Assembly: GCA_903970515.1 (NCBI GenBank) | Contig: CAJCJA010000002.1 | Coordinates: forward strand, 1-64,000 | Length of the DNA: 64,000 nucleotides | Source: Candidatus Saccharibacteria bacterium CG_4_10_14_0_2_um_filter_52_9 | GTDB taxonomy: Bacteria; Actinomycetota; Acidimicrobiia; Acidimicrobiales; RAAP-2 | Reading direction: 5' to 3' | Shown: positions 1 to 8,567 of the stretch, one piece after another | Position numbering within the stretch: the first letter of the stretch is position 1 | Layout of the letters: each line of letters starts with the position of its first letter | The notes under the pieces: model-generated | Told to the model about the DNA's origin: nothing | The model's input: the letters and a program-made list of their open reading frames with translations, nothing else | The model's database searches: none | Translations under genes and position numbers: made by a program

Positions 1-1034
1 TCGCTGGCGACCGTGCGGAGACTTGTGAGTTCGTTGCTCATTCCGAAGGACACCTGTAGAAAAGAAATCGTAGTTGCCGCAACCAGCTTGAACGCCGCGT
101 TGTCGCTGCCGTCAAAGGGTGGAAGGTGGTGGGCGGATTGAAGTTCTAGGAACCATTTGTTGGATTGGCTAATTGTGCGATAGAGCTGCACGTCGTAACG
201 AAAGGGATTACACGTATCCGCGAGGCTTTGGATGACGAGGAGGTCCGGCTGGCTCGCTTCGTCCGCGTTCGACTGGTCGGTATCGAGCGAGCCCGAAAAG
301 ATCATCACCGCCCGGTACTCGATTCCCGATCGTAGTTGCGCGTAGTTCACGTCCTGGGGATCGAGTCCGTGGTCGTAGGCCAACATGCTGACCGCTTGCG
401 CGCCGTCGGAGTGACCAGCAAGGGCAAGGTCGGACGGGTCGATGAGACCCTCCACCAAGGGACAACTGGATGTTGCGCTCACCGAGTCCACGAGGACCGA
501 CTTCGTCACGAAGGCGAGATCGCCCGGCTCGTTGACCAGGTCGTCTTCGGTATTGGCCCCACCCTGGGCGGCGACCGCCGAGGCATCCTCGTCAGGGAAG
601 AGCGGCGCGACGACGACGAATCCCGCTTCGACCCACGCGTCGAGGAGCTTTGTGTACGTGTCGGGGGTCACGTTGTACCCATGGGCGAAGACGACGGTCG
701 GGTAGCCGCCAGTTTTGGGAACCGGTGTGGCGTTGGCGACCTCGGTGTTGGCGCCAACTGCGTACTGCGTCGGATAGCGAATCTCAATGACGAGTGTGCG
801 CTCTTTCGAGATGATGCGGTACGGCCTCCTTCGATAATTGAGAAGTCCTCGCGAAGGATCGATGAAGGTGCAGCGTATGATGCCCACCGAATACGCGGGC
901 GTCGCCGCCGCAATGACGCTCGGCGTCGCACCGATGAAGAGAGACGAAACGCACAACGCGATGGCGAAGAAGGTGACCGCCAGTGCGGACCTTCGGGAGT
1001 GGCGACGGGCAGGTTGACGCGGTTGCCACAACAC
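1..1034 (-). CDS. Secreted alpha/beta hydrolase (3' end cut by window edge)
   Basis: Translating the minus strand gives an open frame that runs off the left edge, so the C-terminus is incomplete. The N-terminus is a signal peptide: an Arg-rich stretch (RRHSRRSALAV), a hydrophobic core (FFAIALCVSSLFIGA) and an Ala-rich end. The Arg-Arg pairs resemble a Tat leader, but this is uncertain. The mature part has the alpha/beta hydrolase order: VVFAHGYN (oxyanion region), the nucleophile elbow AGHSDG with Ser at 408-410, a strand-turn with DLLVIQSLAD, and an Ala-His-His that may supply the catalytic His. It looks like the dienelactone hydrolase/PETase-like lipase superfamily; substrate unknown. The start is uncertain: GTG 1034 or TTG 1031 lie just behind an AAGGAG. 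Confidence 0.8.
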   Translation of the reverse strand, partial: MLWQPRQPARRHSRRSALAVTFFAIALCVSSLFIGATPSVIAAATPAYSVGIIRCTFIDPSRGLLNYRRRPYRIISKERTLVIEIRYPTQYAVGANTEVANATPVPKTGGYPTVVFAHGYNVTPDTYTKLLDAWVEAGFVVVAPLFPDEDASAVAAQGGANTEDDLVNEPGDLAFVTKSVLVDSVSATSSCPLVEGLIDPSDLALAGHSDGAQAVSMLAYDHGLDPQDVNYAQLRSGIEYRAVMIFSGSLDTDQSNADEASQPDLLVIQSLADTCNPFRYDVQLYRTISQSNKWFLELQSAHHLPPFDGSDNAAFKLVAATTISFLQVSFGMSNELTSLRTVAS

Positions 1035-1087
1035 GCTCCTTGTCACACTCGACCCCGACGTTCGAGGAGCATCATCACGGTGCACGT

Positions 1088-1912
1088 CTACGAAGGTGCT
1101 CGCGGAAGAGAGGAGACGAACGTTCCGGTGTTCTTCGAGATCGTCATGACGCCACCACCGGCCTCAAAGCGCCTGCCCAATTCTTCGCGTAGTTCAGTCG
1201 ATTGCTCGGGAGTGGCGTTCTCGCCGGGAGGACTCGAGCAGATATAGGCGACGACGTCCTCAGGGTCGCTGCAGCGAATGACGTCGTCGTAACGATGCCA
1301 CGCGACTCGATCGAACGCGGATTCGAGCATCGCGGCGCCCGTCTCGGAACCAAACGCGTCAATAGAGCGATGCGATTGATTGACGCCAAAGATTGCATTG
1401 ACGACCTCGTTCATCTCGCGAAGATTTCCAGGTCCGTTGGTCGCGGTGAGTAAGGCGCCGCTCGGACGAAGGACGCGCGCGAACTCACCAATCGCCTTTA
1501 ACGGCTCGGGCACGTGATAAAGCATGAAGTTGGCGACCACGACGTCGAAGGATTGGTCATCGAAAGGGAGATCCTGCGCGTCGGCTTCGAGCGAGGCTTC
1601 AATCACGTGGCTCGTCGTCGATCGCACGCGATCACTCGCGATTGTGACCATTCCGGGCGACAGATCGCTCAACGTGAGTCGAATCGCCGTGGGAACAACG
1701 TCGGTGCTCTGGGTCCAGAACCATCCAGGGCCGCACCCCACATCAAGCACTCTGGCGTGCTCGGGCCAGTCGATCTGTGCCGCCAGCCACGGGATGAAGC
1801 GCACGCTCGACGTGGAGTGCTTCCGATGCAGATTTGCGCGGGCAAGGAGTTTGGTCGAATCGCGATATTGCACGTTTCGCAAGTAGTCCTGCCGACTCCA
1901 CTGGCTCGCCAT
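1088..1912 (-). CDS. Class I SAM-dependent methyltransferase
   Basis: A 274-residue Rossmann-type methyltransferase of the Methyltransf_11 kind. Motif I is VLDVGCGPGWFW (SAM-binding glycine loop), followed by acidic residues for the ribose hydroxyls, DAQDLPFDDQSFDVV (motif IV region) and FARVLRPSGALL (motif VI). An upstream in-frame extension exists, but the start at 1912 is preferred because GGAGG lies just before it and the extension does not read like protein. The substrate cannot be read from the sequence. The next gene upstream on the same strand is a second, unrelated methyltransferase. Confidence 0.8.
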   Translation of the reverse strand: MASQWSRQDYLRNVQYRDSTKLLARANLHRKHSTSSVRFIPWLAAQIDWPEHARVLDVGCGPGWFWTQSTDVVPTAIRLTLSDLSPGMVTIASDRVRSTTSHVIEASLEADAQDLPFDDQSFDVVVANFMLYHVPEPLKAIGEFARVLRPSGALLTATNGPGNLREMNEVVNAIFGVNQSHRSIDAFGSETGAAMLESAFDRVAWHRYDDVIRCSDPEDVVAYICSSPPGENATPEQSTELREELGRRFEAGGGVMTISKNTGTFVSSLPRAPS

Positions 1913-1983
1913 AATCCTCCGCTCACCCCAGATTACTGACGAGGTTGGCAACGAGCCCACGAGACCTATATATAGGGCTTGGC

Positions 1984-2715
1984 TCAACCTTTCACGAGCA
2001 TTGCCACGTACGGATCGCTCGGAATCGAGGAAATCACCCGTTCTTGGTGCCATCCGGTGCCCACAAGGATTGCTCGCATCTCAGCAGGCGATACGTACAA
2101 CCAGTTGAACCAAGTTCCGGTCAGCTCCTCATAGCGATAACGAACGCGCAACTGACCAGGGGCGACACCGCGTCGCTTGTTGGCGAAATAGTACGTGCGA
2201 TCAAAACCGGGCGCGCCTCCGTAGTAGGCGTTGGTGCTCTCGACGAGAATTCTTGCATTGTCGTTGGTGTTCTCGGCGAGCTTCTTGAGTATTGAGCGTG
2301 CGCGAGTGGGATTCTGTAGGATGCCGAAGTTATTACCAAAGAGGACGAGCGAGTCAAACGCCGAAAGTCGCTCCCCGAGCCCTTCAAGTGTGGCGCAACG
2401 CGCACGGCGCACGCCACACAACTTGGCCGCTTTTGCGGCGAGCGGGGACGCGTCGATCGCGAGGACGTCGATACCCCGGCGCTGTAGTTCAAGCGACACT
2501 CGGCCCGCGCCACACCCCACGTCGAGCACGCGTCCTCGCAGGTGGCGAAGCGCCCGTCGTTCGCACGAGGGCCAATCTCGAAGGGGGGACAGGTAGACCT
2601 GCGGCCCCGCGCCGAGTTGTTGGAACCCGTCCTCTCGCTCGAGAATCTCCGGCGTGGTCCCTCCACGGGCCCAGTCATAGAGCGCACGTCCGAAGACGTC
2701 GTGTCGAGGATTCAC
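1984..2715 (-). CDS. Class I SAM-dependent methyltransferase
   Basis: 243 residues. Motif I is RVLDVGCGAGRVSLEL and the post-I acidic position is in LAIDASPLAAK. FDSLVLFGNNFG follows, in the place where a substrate-proximal loop occurs in this fold. The C-terminal half (FDRTYYFANKRRG, then a WFNWLY segment) suggests a small-molecule methyltransferase, but no substrate can be named. It begins with GTG and has no strong ribosome binding site. It lies about 70 bases upstream of the previous methyltransferase and probably shares its transcript. The two proteins are not close paralogues outside the SAM motif. Confidence 0.75.
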   Translation of the reverse strand: MNPRHDVFGRALYDWARGGTTPEILEREDGFQQLGAGPQVYLSPLRDWPSCERRALRHLRGRVLDVGCGAGRVSLELQRRGIDVLAIDASPLAAKAAKLCGVRRARCATLEGLGERLSAFDSLVLFGNNFGILQNPTRARSILKKLAENTNDNARILVESTNAYYGGAPGFDRTYYFANKRRGVAPGQLRVRYRYEELTGTWFNWLYVSPAEMRAILVGTGWHQERVISSIPSDPYVAMLVKG

Positions 2716-2995
2716 GTGGAGGTCCCATGTTCGAACGATTAATTGGTGAAGACGCAGTCGCTTGGGACAGTACTACCGTCGTTCGCGGTCGAACCTGCAC
2801 GTAGCTTCGCCAGCCATTCGTGCCCGGTGGCGCCACTGGTCGAAAGTCTGTGCCTCTCGATCAAAGAGTGGGTAAGGTCTTGATGAGAGCGTGCGTGAAG
2901 TCGCCTCCGATCGATGGTCACCGACGACATTGGAGGACGCGATGAACGGGCTCTTGACGTCGCCAACCGTGACGCCGCCTACGAGAGGGAAAACC

Positions 2996-3112
2996 ATGGC
3001 CGAGAAATCACCAAGTCAACACAATGCGAAAAAGGTCGGTAAGTCGCTGAAGGAAAAGCGCACCGAGAAGCACGCGAAAAAGGAATCTAAGAAGGGCGTG
3101 CTCGGCTCGTGA
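2996..3112 (+). CDS. Small Lys-rich conserved protein (38 aa)
   Basis: A 38-residue protein with about a third lysines: MAEKSPSQHNAKKVGKSLK, then an EKRTEKHAKKESKK repeat-like tail. AGAGGGA lies about six bases ahead of ATG 2996, which decides this start over a longer frame from 2891. I recall short basic proteins with a GKSLKEKR core in other actinobacteria, of unknown role and possibly nucleic-acid binding. It stands alone between a methyltransferase on the other strand and a 400-base non-coding stretch. Confidence 0.6.
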   Translation: MAEKSPSQHNAKKVGKSLKEKRTEKHAKKESKKGVLGS

Positions 3113-3524
3113 CGCCGTGACGTCGTGGGGCCGCAAGCAGCAGCCCTGACATTCCGTCCGAAAAGCATTGCATTTCGCATCGTCGAGTGGTTGCACGGTG
3201 ATGGTGGGCTGTTCCCCTGTTCGCTGTGGGGGGCTGCTCGCGTTCCGTGTGAACCCATTACGTTGGAGACAGTAGCCGCGGAAGTCCTGTGACTCGACGG
3301 CGGGTGTTTGTTTTGAATGCGCGCGTCCGAAGGGATCGACGTGCAAAAGCCCACTTTCCACCGTTGCGTTTTGATTCGTAGGAACTGTCGTTCCGGCGCT
3401 GCGTCATCGGTCGAACAGCGCACGAAGGGCCAACGGTGAGTGAAGGCGTTCGTGCCGCGAAACGGTTCATTCTCGATCGAGAGCACGTGGCGACATCGTA
3501 AAACCTCGTCAGCATTTTTGGCTC
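3113..3524. other. Non-coding stretch, no gene recognised
   Basis: About 410 bases between the Lys-rich gene and the CHASE-GGDEF-EAL gene. Open frames here (for example on the minus strand, 3016-3486) have odd composition and match nothing I know. A small hairpin, GGAAC-TGTC-GTTCC, lies at 3381-3394. In the last 85 bases the frame of the downstream gene stays open but contains no ATG, GTG or TTG. Confidence 0.5.
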
Positions 3525-5816
3525 ATGGTGGCGGCGCTCGTCGTCATACTGGGTTCCGCTGGTACGTTCCTGGCCGCCAACGTCATATCGAGGAACGCTA
3601 CTCAGGCGTCGCGCCAAAACTTTGACGCGTCGTCGCAAGAGATCGCGTCGACCTTGAAGCTCGCGATTCAACACGAGCAGGACCTTGTCGTGAACGAAGG
3701 TGCATTCTTCGTGGAAAATCCCCACGCGACCCAGGCGCAATTTCTCTCGTGGATCTCCTCGACGCGAACATTCTCTCGTTATCCCGAACTCTCCGGCAGC
3801 GCCCTCGTGGTGATCGTTACCAAGTCACAGCTTCCTGCGTTCGAGGCGAAATCGCTCCAGCATCCTGTGGGCGTCCTTGGTGCCGGTCATACGTTCCAAA
3901 TCATCCCGGCGGGGTCGCGTCCGTTCTACTGCTTCCAACAAGTCGCCGCGACAAGCAGGGGCCCATCGATAACGCCCGTCGGCTACGACTTTTGTGACTC
4001 GTTCTTGGCGCCCGCGCTGCTCGCCGATCGCGATTCGGGGCAGGGCCAGTATTTGCCGTACGGAACGGGGAAGGACGAATTGTTGGTGTTAGGAACGCCC
4101 GTCTACCGCGATGGCGTGACTCCGGCGACCGTCCAAACTCGTCGGGCAAATTTTGTTGGTTGGTCGGGGACGTCCGTTATTCCCAGCGTCATCGTCGCGA
4201 CCGCACTGCAAGACCATCGCGGCATTTCAGCCGCCTTTACGTACATCGGCGGTTCGAAGAACGTCAGTTTCAGCGCGGGCCATGCTCCTTCGCGTGCGCA
4301 GAGTCTGACGGTCCCCTTGCATAACGGTTGGCGCGTGGAGACGTACGGCGCATTGAGCGGTGGCGGCTTGTTCACCAATGGGAACTCGCTGATCTTGCTC
4401 TTAAGCGGCGGAGCGGGCAGCATTATCCTGGGCCTGCTCGTCTTCGTGCTCGGTACCGGCCGCGCCCGAGCACTGGTGTTGGTGAGGGAACGTACCATTG
4501 AACTTCAGCACCGGGCGCTGCACGACCCGCTCACCGGGTTGCCCAATCGGGCGTTGATCCTTGACCGAATCGACCAGATGTTGGCTCGGGCTCGACGTGA
4601 GCGAAGTGCCGTCGCGGTACTCTTCCTCGACCTCGACAATTTTAAAGACGTGAATGACACACTGGGTCACGCGGCGGGTGACCAGTTGCTGATGCAAGTC
4701 GGCGAGCGTCTCTCGGGGGTCTTGCGTGAAGTGGACACTGTGGGGCGACTCGGGGGCGACGAATTCGTCATCCTCGCGCAAGGATCCGCTCTCGCGCCAG
4801 GCGCCGAAGAGGTCGCCCAGCGAGTACTCGACGTGTTGAGACCGCCTTTTGACATCGCCGCGAGCGACACTCCCCTACGAGTCACTGCGAGCATCGGGAT
4901 TGCCGAGGGCATGCGAGAGAAATCGGAGGACCTGCTTCGCGACGCGGACATTGCGCTGTACCAAGCAAAGAGTCTCGGTCGCCGGCGAGCAGTCGCGTTC
5001 TTACCCGCGATGCAAAAGATCGTCGATGAGCGCCAGTCGTTGCTGGTTGATCTGAGCGCGGGACTTGTCGAGCACCAGTTCTTCTTGCTGTACCAACCGA
5101 TCGTCAATCTCGCGACGGGCACGTTCAACGGCGTTGAAGCGATGCTTCGTTGGCGCCACCCGTCACGGGGGGTTGTCATGCCTGAGCAGTTCGTTCCCGC
5201 CCTCGAGGCGAGCGGGATGATGGTGGCGGTGGGAATATGGTCGTTGCAAGAAGCGTGTCGACAAGGTGCGTTGTGGCGCTCCCAGGGGCATCACTTCCCA
5301 ATTTCGGTGAAATTATCGGCGAAGCAACTCGAAAGTGATGACATCATCAACGTCGTGCGTGACGCACTCTCGAGCAGTGGTCTGGAACCTTCGAGTTTGG
5401 TCCTAGAAATCGACGAGACGACGTTAATGCAGGACACTGACGAGACCGCGGATCGACTTCGTGCCCTGAAGGATCTCGGCGTGCATTTGGCGATCGTCGA
5501 TTTTGGGACGTGGTACACGTCGTTGACAAATTTGCGGCGATTCCCGATTGACATGTTGAGAGTTGAGCGGGTGCTCGAGTCAGAATTCGTCGACAACGCA
5601 GAAGTCTCCGTCCTTGAACGCACCGTGGTGCAATTGGGCGAGGCGTTGGGTCTCGAAACCGTGACCGAAGGCGCCCAAGGTCATGATCAACGTCGCCATC
5701 TCATCTCTGCGAACGTCGACACCGGTCGCGAGTCGCTCTTCGCGAAACGTCTCGACGCCGACGGTGTCGATCGACTCTTGAATGATTGGGAGGGCGAACC
5801 CGTCGCCACTCCTTGA
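3525..5816 (+). CDS. CHASE-GGDEF-EAL c-di-GMP protein with intact GGDEF and degenerate EAL
   Basis: 763 residues. A membrane segment (1-25), an extracytoplasmic CHASE-like sensor (about 30-280) and a second membrane segment (about 285-312) lead into GGDEF. The cyclase motif GGDEF (410-414, bases 4752-4766) is intact, with the RxxD inhibitory site (REVD) five residues before it. The phosphodiesterase half is eroded. The EAL motif reads EAM (538-540). The metal-ligand Asn of the NLS motif is Lys (VKLSAKQL). DDFGTG reads VDFGTW, the catalytic Lys is Arg (LRVERV), and the QGY end motif is missing. I infer an active diguanylate cyclase with a non-catalytic, perhaps sensory, EAL domain. The N-terminus starts directly in a membrane helix, so the true start may lie upstream. 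It converges with kaiB. Confidence 0.88.
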   Translation: MVAALVVILGSAGTFLAANVISRNATQASRQNFDASSQEIASTLKLAIQHEQDLVVNEGAFFVENPHATQAQFLSWISSTRTFSRYPELSGSALVVIVTKSQLPAFEAKSLQHPVGVLGAGHTFQIIPAGSRPFYCFQQVAATSRGPSITPVGYDFCDSFLAPALLADRDSGQGQYLPYGTGKDELLVLGTPVYRDGVTPATVQTRRANFVGWSGTSVIPSVIVATALQDHRGISAAFTYIGGSKNVSFSAGHAPSRAQSLTVPLHNGWRVETYGALSGGGLFTNGNSLILLLSGGAGSIILGLLVFVLGTGRARALVLVRERTIELQHRALHDPLTGLPNRALILDRIDQMLARARRERSAVAVLFLDLDNFKDVNDTLGHAAGDQLLMQVGERLSGVLREVDTVGRLGGDEFVILAQGSALAPGAEEVAQRVLDVLRPPFDIAASDTPLRVTASIGIAEGMREKSEDLLRDADIALYQAKSLGRRRAVAFLPAMQKIVDERQSLLVDLSAGLVEHQFFLLYQPIVNLATGTFNGVEAMLRWRHPSRGVVMPEQFVPALEASGMMVAVGIWSLQEACRQGALWRSQGHHFPISVKLSAKQLESDDIINVVRDALSSSGLEPSSLVLEIDETTLMQDTDETADRLRALKDLGVHLAIVDFGTWYTSLTNLRRFPIDMLRVERVLESEFVDNAEVSVLERTVVQLGEALGLETVTEGAQGHDQRRHLISANVDTGRESLFAKRLDADGVDRLLNDWEGEPVATP

Positions 5817-5951
5817 GCCCGGAGATGGTTGTCGTGCCCTGTGACACCAGCGGTGCGTTTCACTACGACGTTCGCTCGCGTGGTCAACTGACGAGGTCCG
5901 ACAGCAAATTGTGATTCACGCTAGCTTTGAGATTGAGTCGTCGGGCGAGGC

Positions 5952-6281
5952 TCACGCCTCGATGAGCTCGAGACCCTGCAAGACCTTCGTGGCGTCGGAG
6001 AGATCGCCAATCACTCGGCGCGGTGGACCTGGCGATCGTCGCACCAAGGTGGGGATGGCGCTGATGTTGTTCTCGATCGCCATTTCGGGATGCACGTCGA
6101 GGTCGATCACTTCGATGCGATAGTTACCGGCGAGGTTGCTGTGACAAATTTGCTCGATATTGGCAATAGCACGCAGTGACAGTACCGTTGCACCCACGAC
6201 GTAGAGATCTAGTTCCCACCTGCCCGAGTCACCGTTGGTGTGCGCACCTGCGGCGTGGGCCATGGCGTTCGACTTAACCAT
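5952..6281 (-). CDS. kaiB: Circadian clock protein KaiB
   Basis: 109 residues with the thioredoxin-like KaiB pattern: LDLYVVGATVLSLRAI (first strand and helix), YRIEVIDLDVHPEMA, the PTL turn (SAIPTLVRR), a Pro-rich PGPPRRVIGDLSD, and a terminal LQGLELI. In cyanobacteria KaiB binds the CI ring of KaiC, switches fold and drives the dephosphorylation phase. The RRVIGDLSD stretch, which holds fold-switch residues, is preserved. ATG 6281 lies inside the last codons of kaiC (8-base overlap), so the two are translationally coupled. A second possible start is ATG 6263. There is no kaiA nearby. Confidence 0.9.
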   Translation of the reverse strand: MVKSNAMAHAAGAHTNGDSGRWELDLYVVGATVLSLRAIANIEQICHSNLAGNYRIEVIDLDVHPEMAIENNISAIPTLVRRSPGPPRRVIGDLSDATKVLQGLELIEA

Positions 6282-8034
6282 TGTCGTCGCTCAGCTCGTC
6301 GTTCGTGGACCACCGGGACGTGCGCATAAGATTGCGAAGGTGGAGGACTTCTTCGAGGGCGCCCACGCCTTCGAGGACTGAATCGTCAAGCATGGCCCGT
6401 TCTTCTTCGAAGGCCCGCCAAAGTGCGCCGACTTGGGATTCGACGTCAAGCCTCTTGCGTTCCATTCGCTCTTGGAGGCGCTTCATCAATTCCACTCGCT
6501 CCTCGGCGACGGCTCGTTCCTTTTCAACCTGCAAGATCCGTGCCGTTCCCGTCAGAACACCTGATGGGCCTATGTAGGGGTCGAATAACTCGATGCCGTG
6601 GTCGGTGATGCCGAATTCCGCAACTTGATTGGAATGCGCCATTCCTCGCGATTTGATGATGAAAAGGACCCTGTTTCGCTCGCCGTTGGTCTCGACCAAA
6701 CGCGTCAAGAGCCAGGTGTCGACGAGCGAGGAGATGAGAACCTCGGAATGCTCGTCTTCGCCACTCGAGGACAGCGCAGTGAACACCGACGTGATGCCCC
6801 GACTCTTCAGGATGTCGATCTCTCGAAACAACATCGACGCGGTTTGCTGGGAGCTACCCATCCGCAAGAAACTGGTCACGGGATCGATCACGACGTTGCG
6901 GGGTTCGAACTCATCGACTATTTGCATCAACCAGAGCAGGTGTCCTTCGATGCTGTAGAGCGTTGGGCGTAATGATTCGATGCGCAGGAGACCTTCATCG
7001 AGCCACACTTGGACGTCCAGGCCGACCGAGCGCAGATTTCTCACTATTTGACTTGGCGATTCTTCGTAGGAGATGTAAAGCGTTCGTTCGCCTCGCTCGC
7101 ACGCCGCGCGCACGAAATGAAAGGCGAAGGTGGTCTTCGCCGTGCCCGCCGAACCACTTATGAGTACCGAACTGCCACGGTAGTAACCACCCGTGAGGGT
7201 GTGGTCAAGATGAGCGACACCGGTCGATATCTTCTCGCTGAACGCCTGTTGATCGAGACGCATCGCGAACACGGGCAAGATGTTGATGCCCTTAGAGGTG
7301 ATGATGAAGGGGAACTCGTCGGCGTGGTGCAATGATCCTCGATACTTCAGCACCCGAAGCCGCCGAACGGCACGCTCGTCGCTCGTGCGATGGTCGAGGA
7401 AGATCACACAATCGGAGACGAACTCTTCGATGCCGTAACGCGTGCCGCCTTGGTGACTCGACGACTCGGCGGTGACCATGGCGGTGAGGCCGCGATCCTT
7501 CAGCCATTCGAAGAGCCGGCGCAGTTCCGTACGAACGATCCCAGGGTCTTGGATCGACGTGAACAGGACTTCGAGGGTGTCGAGTGCGATGCGCTTCGCG
7601 CCAATGGCGTTGGCGAGGGTGGCGATGCGAATGAAGAGCCCTTCGAGATTGAACGCGCCCGATTCAGTGGTGTTCACGCCATCGAGACGAACATTGTCGA
7701 TGGCGAGCTTGCCCTGTGCTTCGAGTTCATCGACGTTAAAGCCAATCGATGCGACGTTCGCGACTAAGTCATCGCGGCGCTCTTCGAAAGAGACGAAGAT
7801 GCCGGGTTCGTCGAATTGCGTGGCACCGCGACAGAGGAATTCCATCGAGAGAAGTGTCTTGCCGCATCCCGCGCCACCGAAGACAAGCGTGGGTCGGCCC
7901 TTGGGCAAGCCCCCTTCAAGGATCTCGTCGAGCCCCGTGATGCCGGTGGGCGATTTCTCAATGCCCAGGGGCGGCGCGATTTTCTTGTTACCTGATGGAG
8001 AACTCTTTTTCTTCGCCGGGGTGGCTGCAGTCAT
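6274..8034 (-). CDS. kaiC: Circadian clock ATPase KaiC with coiled-coil tail
   Basis: 586 residues with two RecA-type halves. CI has Walker A GGAGCGKT (53-60), catalytic Glu pair FEE (84-85) and Walker B Asp at 152. CII has Walker A GSAGTAKT (294-301), Glu pair YEE (324-325) and Walker B VVID (381-384). Aligning by eye to Synechococcus KaiC, the Ser431-Thr432 autophosphorylation pair is Ser435-Ser436 (bases 6727-6732), in ISSLVDT. After CII, residues about 500-570 form a charged coiled coil (EKERAVAEERVELMKRLQER). This replaces the short KaiA-binding tail of cyanobacterial KaiC. ATG 8034 is chosen over 8121 because GAGGTGG sits just upstream. The gene is divergent from a PAS-LuxR regulator. 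Confidence 0.93.
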   Translation of the reverse strand: MTAATPAKKKSSPSGNKKIAPPLGIEKSPTGITGLDEILEGGLPKGRPTLVFGGAGCGKTLLSMEFLCRGATQFDEPGIFVSFEERRDDLVANVASIGFNVDELEAQGKLAIDNVRLDGVNTTESGAFNLEGLFIRIATLANAIGAKRIALDTLEVLFTSIQDPGIVRTELRRLFEWLKDRGLTAMVTAESSSHQGGTRYGIEEFVSDCVIFLDHRTSDERAVRRLRVLKYRGSLHHADEFPFIITSKGINILPVFAMRLDQQAFSEKISTGVAHLDHTLTGGYYRGSSVLISGSAGTAKTTFAFHFVRAACERGERTLYISYEESPSQIVRNLRSVGLDVQVWLDEGLLRIESLRPTLYSIEGHLLWLMQIVDEFEPRNVVIDPVTSFLRMGSSQQTASMLFREIDILKSRGITSVFTALSSSGEDEHSEVLISSLVDTWLLTRLVETNGERNRVLFIIKSRGMAHSNQVAEFGITDHGIELFDPYIGPSGVLTGTARILQVEKERAVAEERVELMKRLQERMERKRLDVESQVGALWRAFEEERAMLDDSVLEGVGALEEVLHLRNLMRTSRWSTNDELSDDNG

Positions 8035-8567
8035 GGTTCCACCTCTGCAAAGATAGGAAGACGATTCGGTTCTCCTACAATGTAACGTCGCGAACCTATT
8101 CGTCATACGAATTTCCTGCAACTCGATGATGTGTCGCCTTCAAAGGACATACTGTCAGTTCGACACCGATTCAGAGTTGGATGTAGAACAAAAAGTTTTT
8201 ACTTATTTGTGTGCTTGATACGTGGTATCGATACTCATATTCCAAATGCTGTGACTTGGTGCTCGACGGAAGCCTTCAAGTGCCGCGATAAGGGTATTTT
8301 TTGTCGAAGAACGACTTGTTGGCCTCGCCTGAACCACGAACGTCCCGTACTGCGAAAGTGGGTGCGCCAGGCAATGGGGAATCGAAGTGCAACGTCGAAA
8401 TTTGACGATGAGCGCCTAAAGGGAAGCGCATTCGCGCGGTTGCTATGTACGTTTTGAAAGCCCTCACAGGTAGTGATCCGAACACTTCGTCGGCACTGCG
8501 CTGACTCTGATTGCTGGCCGTCGAAAGAATCCTGTCTGACCTACCATTCGAAGAAAGAGGTGTGAGC
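8035..8567. promoter_or_regulatory. Divergent intergenic region between kaiC and a PAS-LuxR gene
   Basis: About 530 bases with no credible gene; it should hold both divergent promoters. The part around 8150-8260 is visibly AT-richer than its surroundings. It contains AAAAAGTTTTT near 8191-8201 and a perfect 10-base palindrome, GTATCGATAC, at 8225-8234. Either could be a regulator site, but neither is a known operator. A frame at 8131-8457 was judged non-coding. Confidence 0.4.

Noticed and set aside
336-1247. 303-residue open frame on the plus strand
   Set aside because: It is antisense to the signal-peptide hydrolase and has Arg/Asp/Gly-rich shadow composition.
3016-3486. 156-residue minus-strand open frame
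   Set aside because: Overlaps the Lys-rich gene and has random-like composition.
5946-5961. Hairpin CGAGGC-TCAC-GCCTCG as terminator between the GGDEF-EAL gene and kaiB
   Set aside because: Six-base stem partly inside kaiB and not followed by a T-run in either direction.
8131-8457. 108-residue plus-strand open frame in the kaiC promoter region
   Set aside because: Cys/Arg-rich, no ribosome binding site and no family; the region is better read as regulatory.
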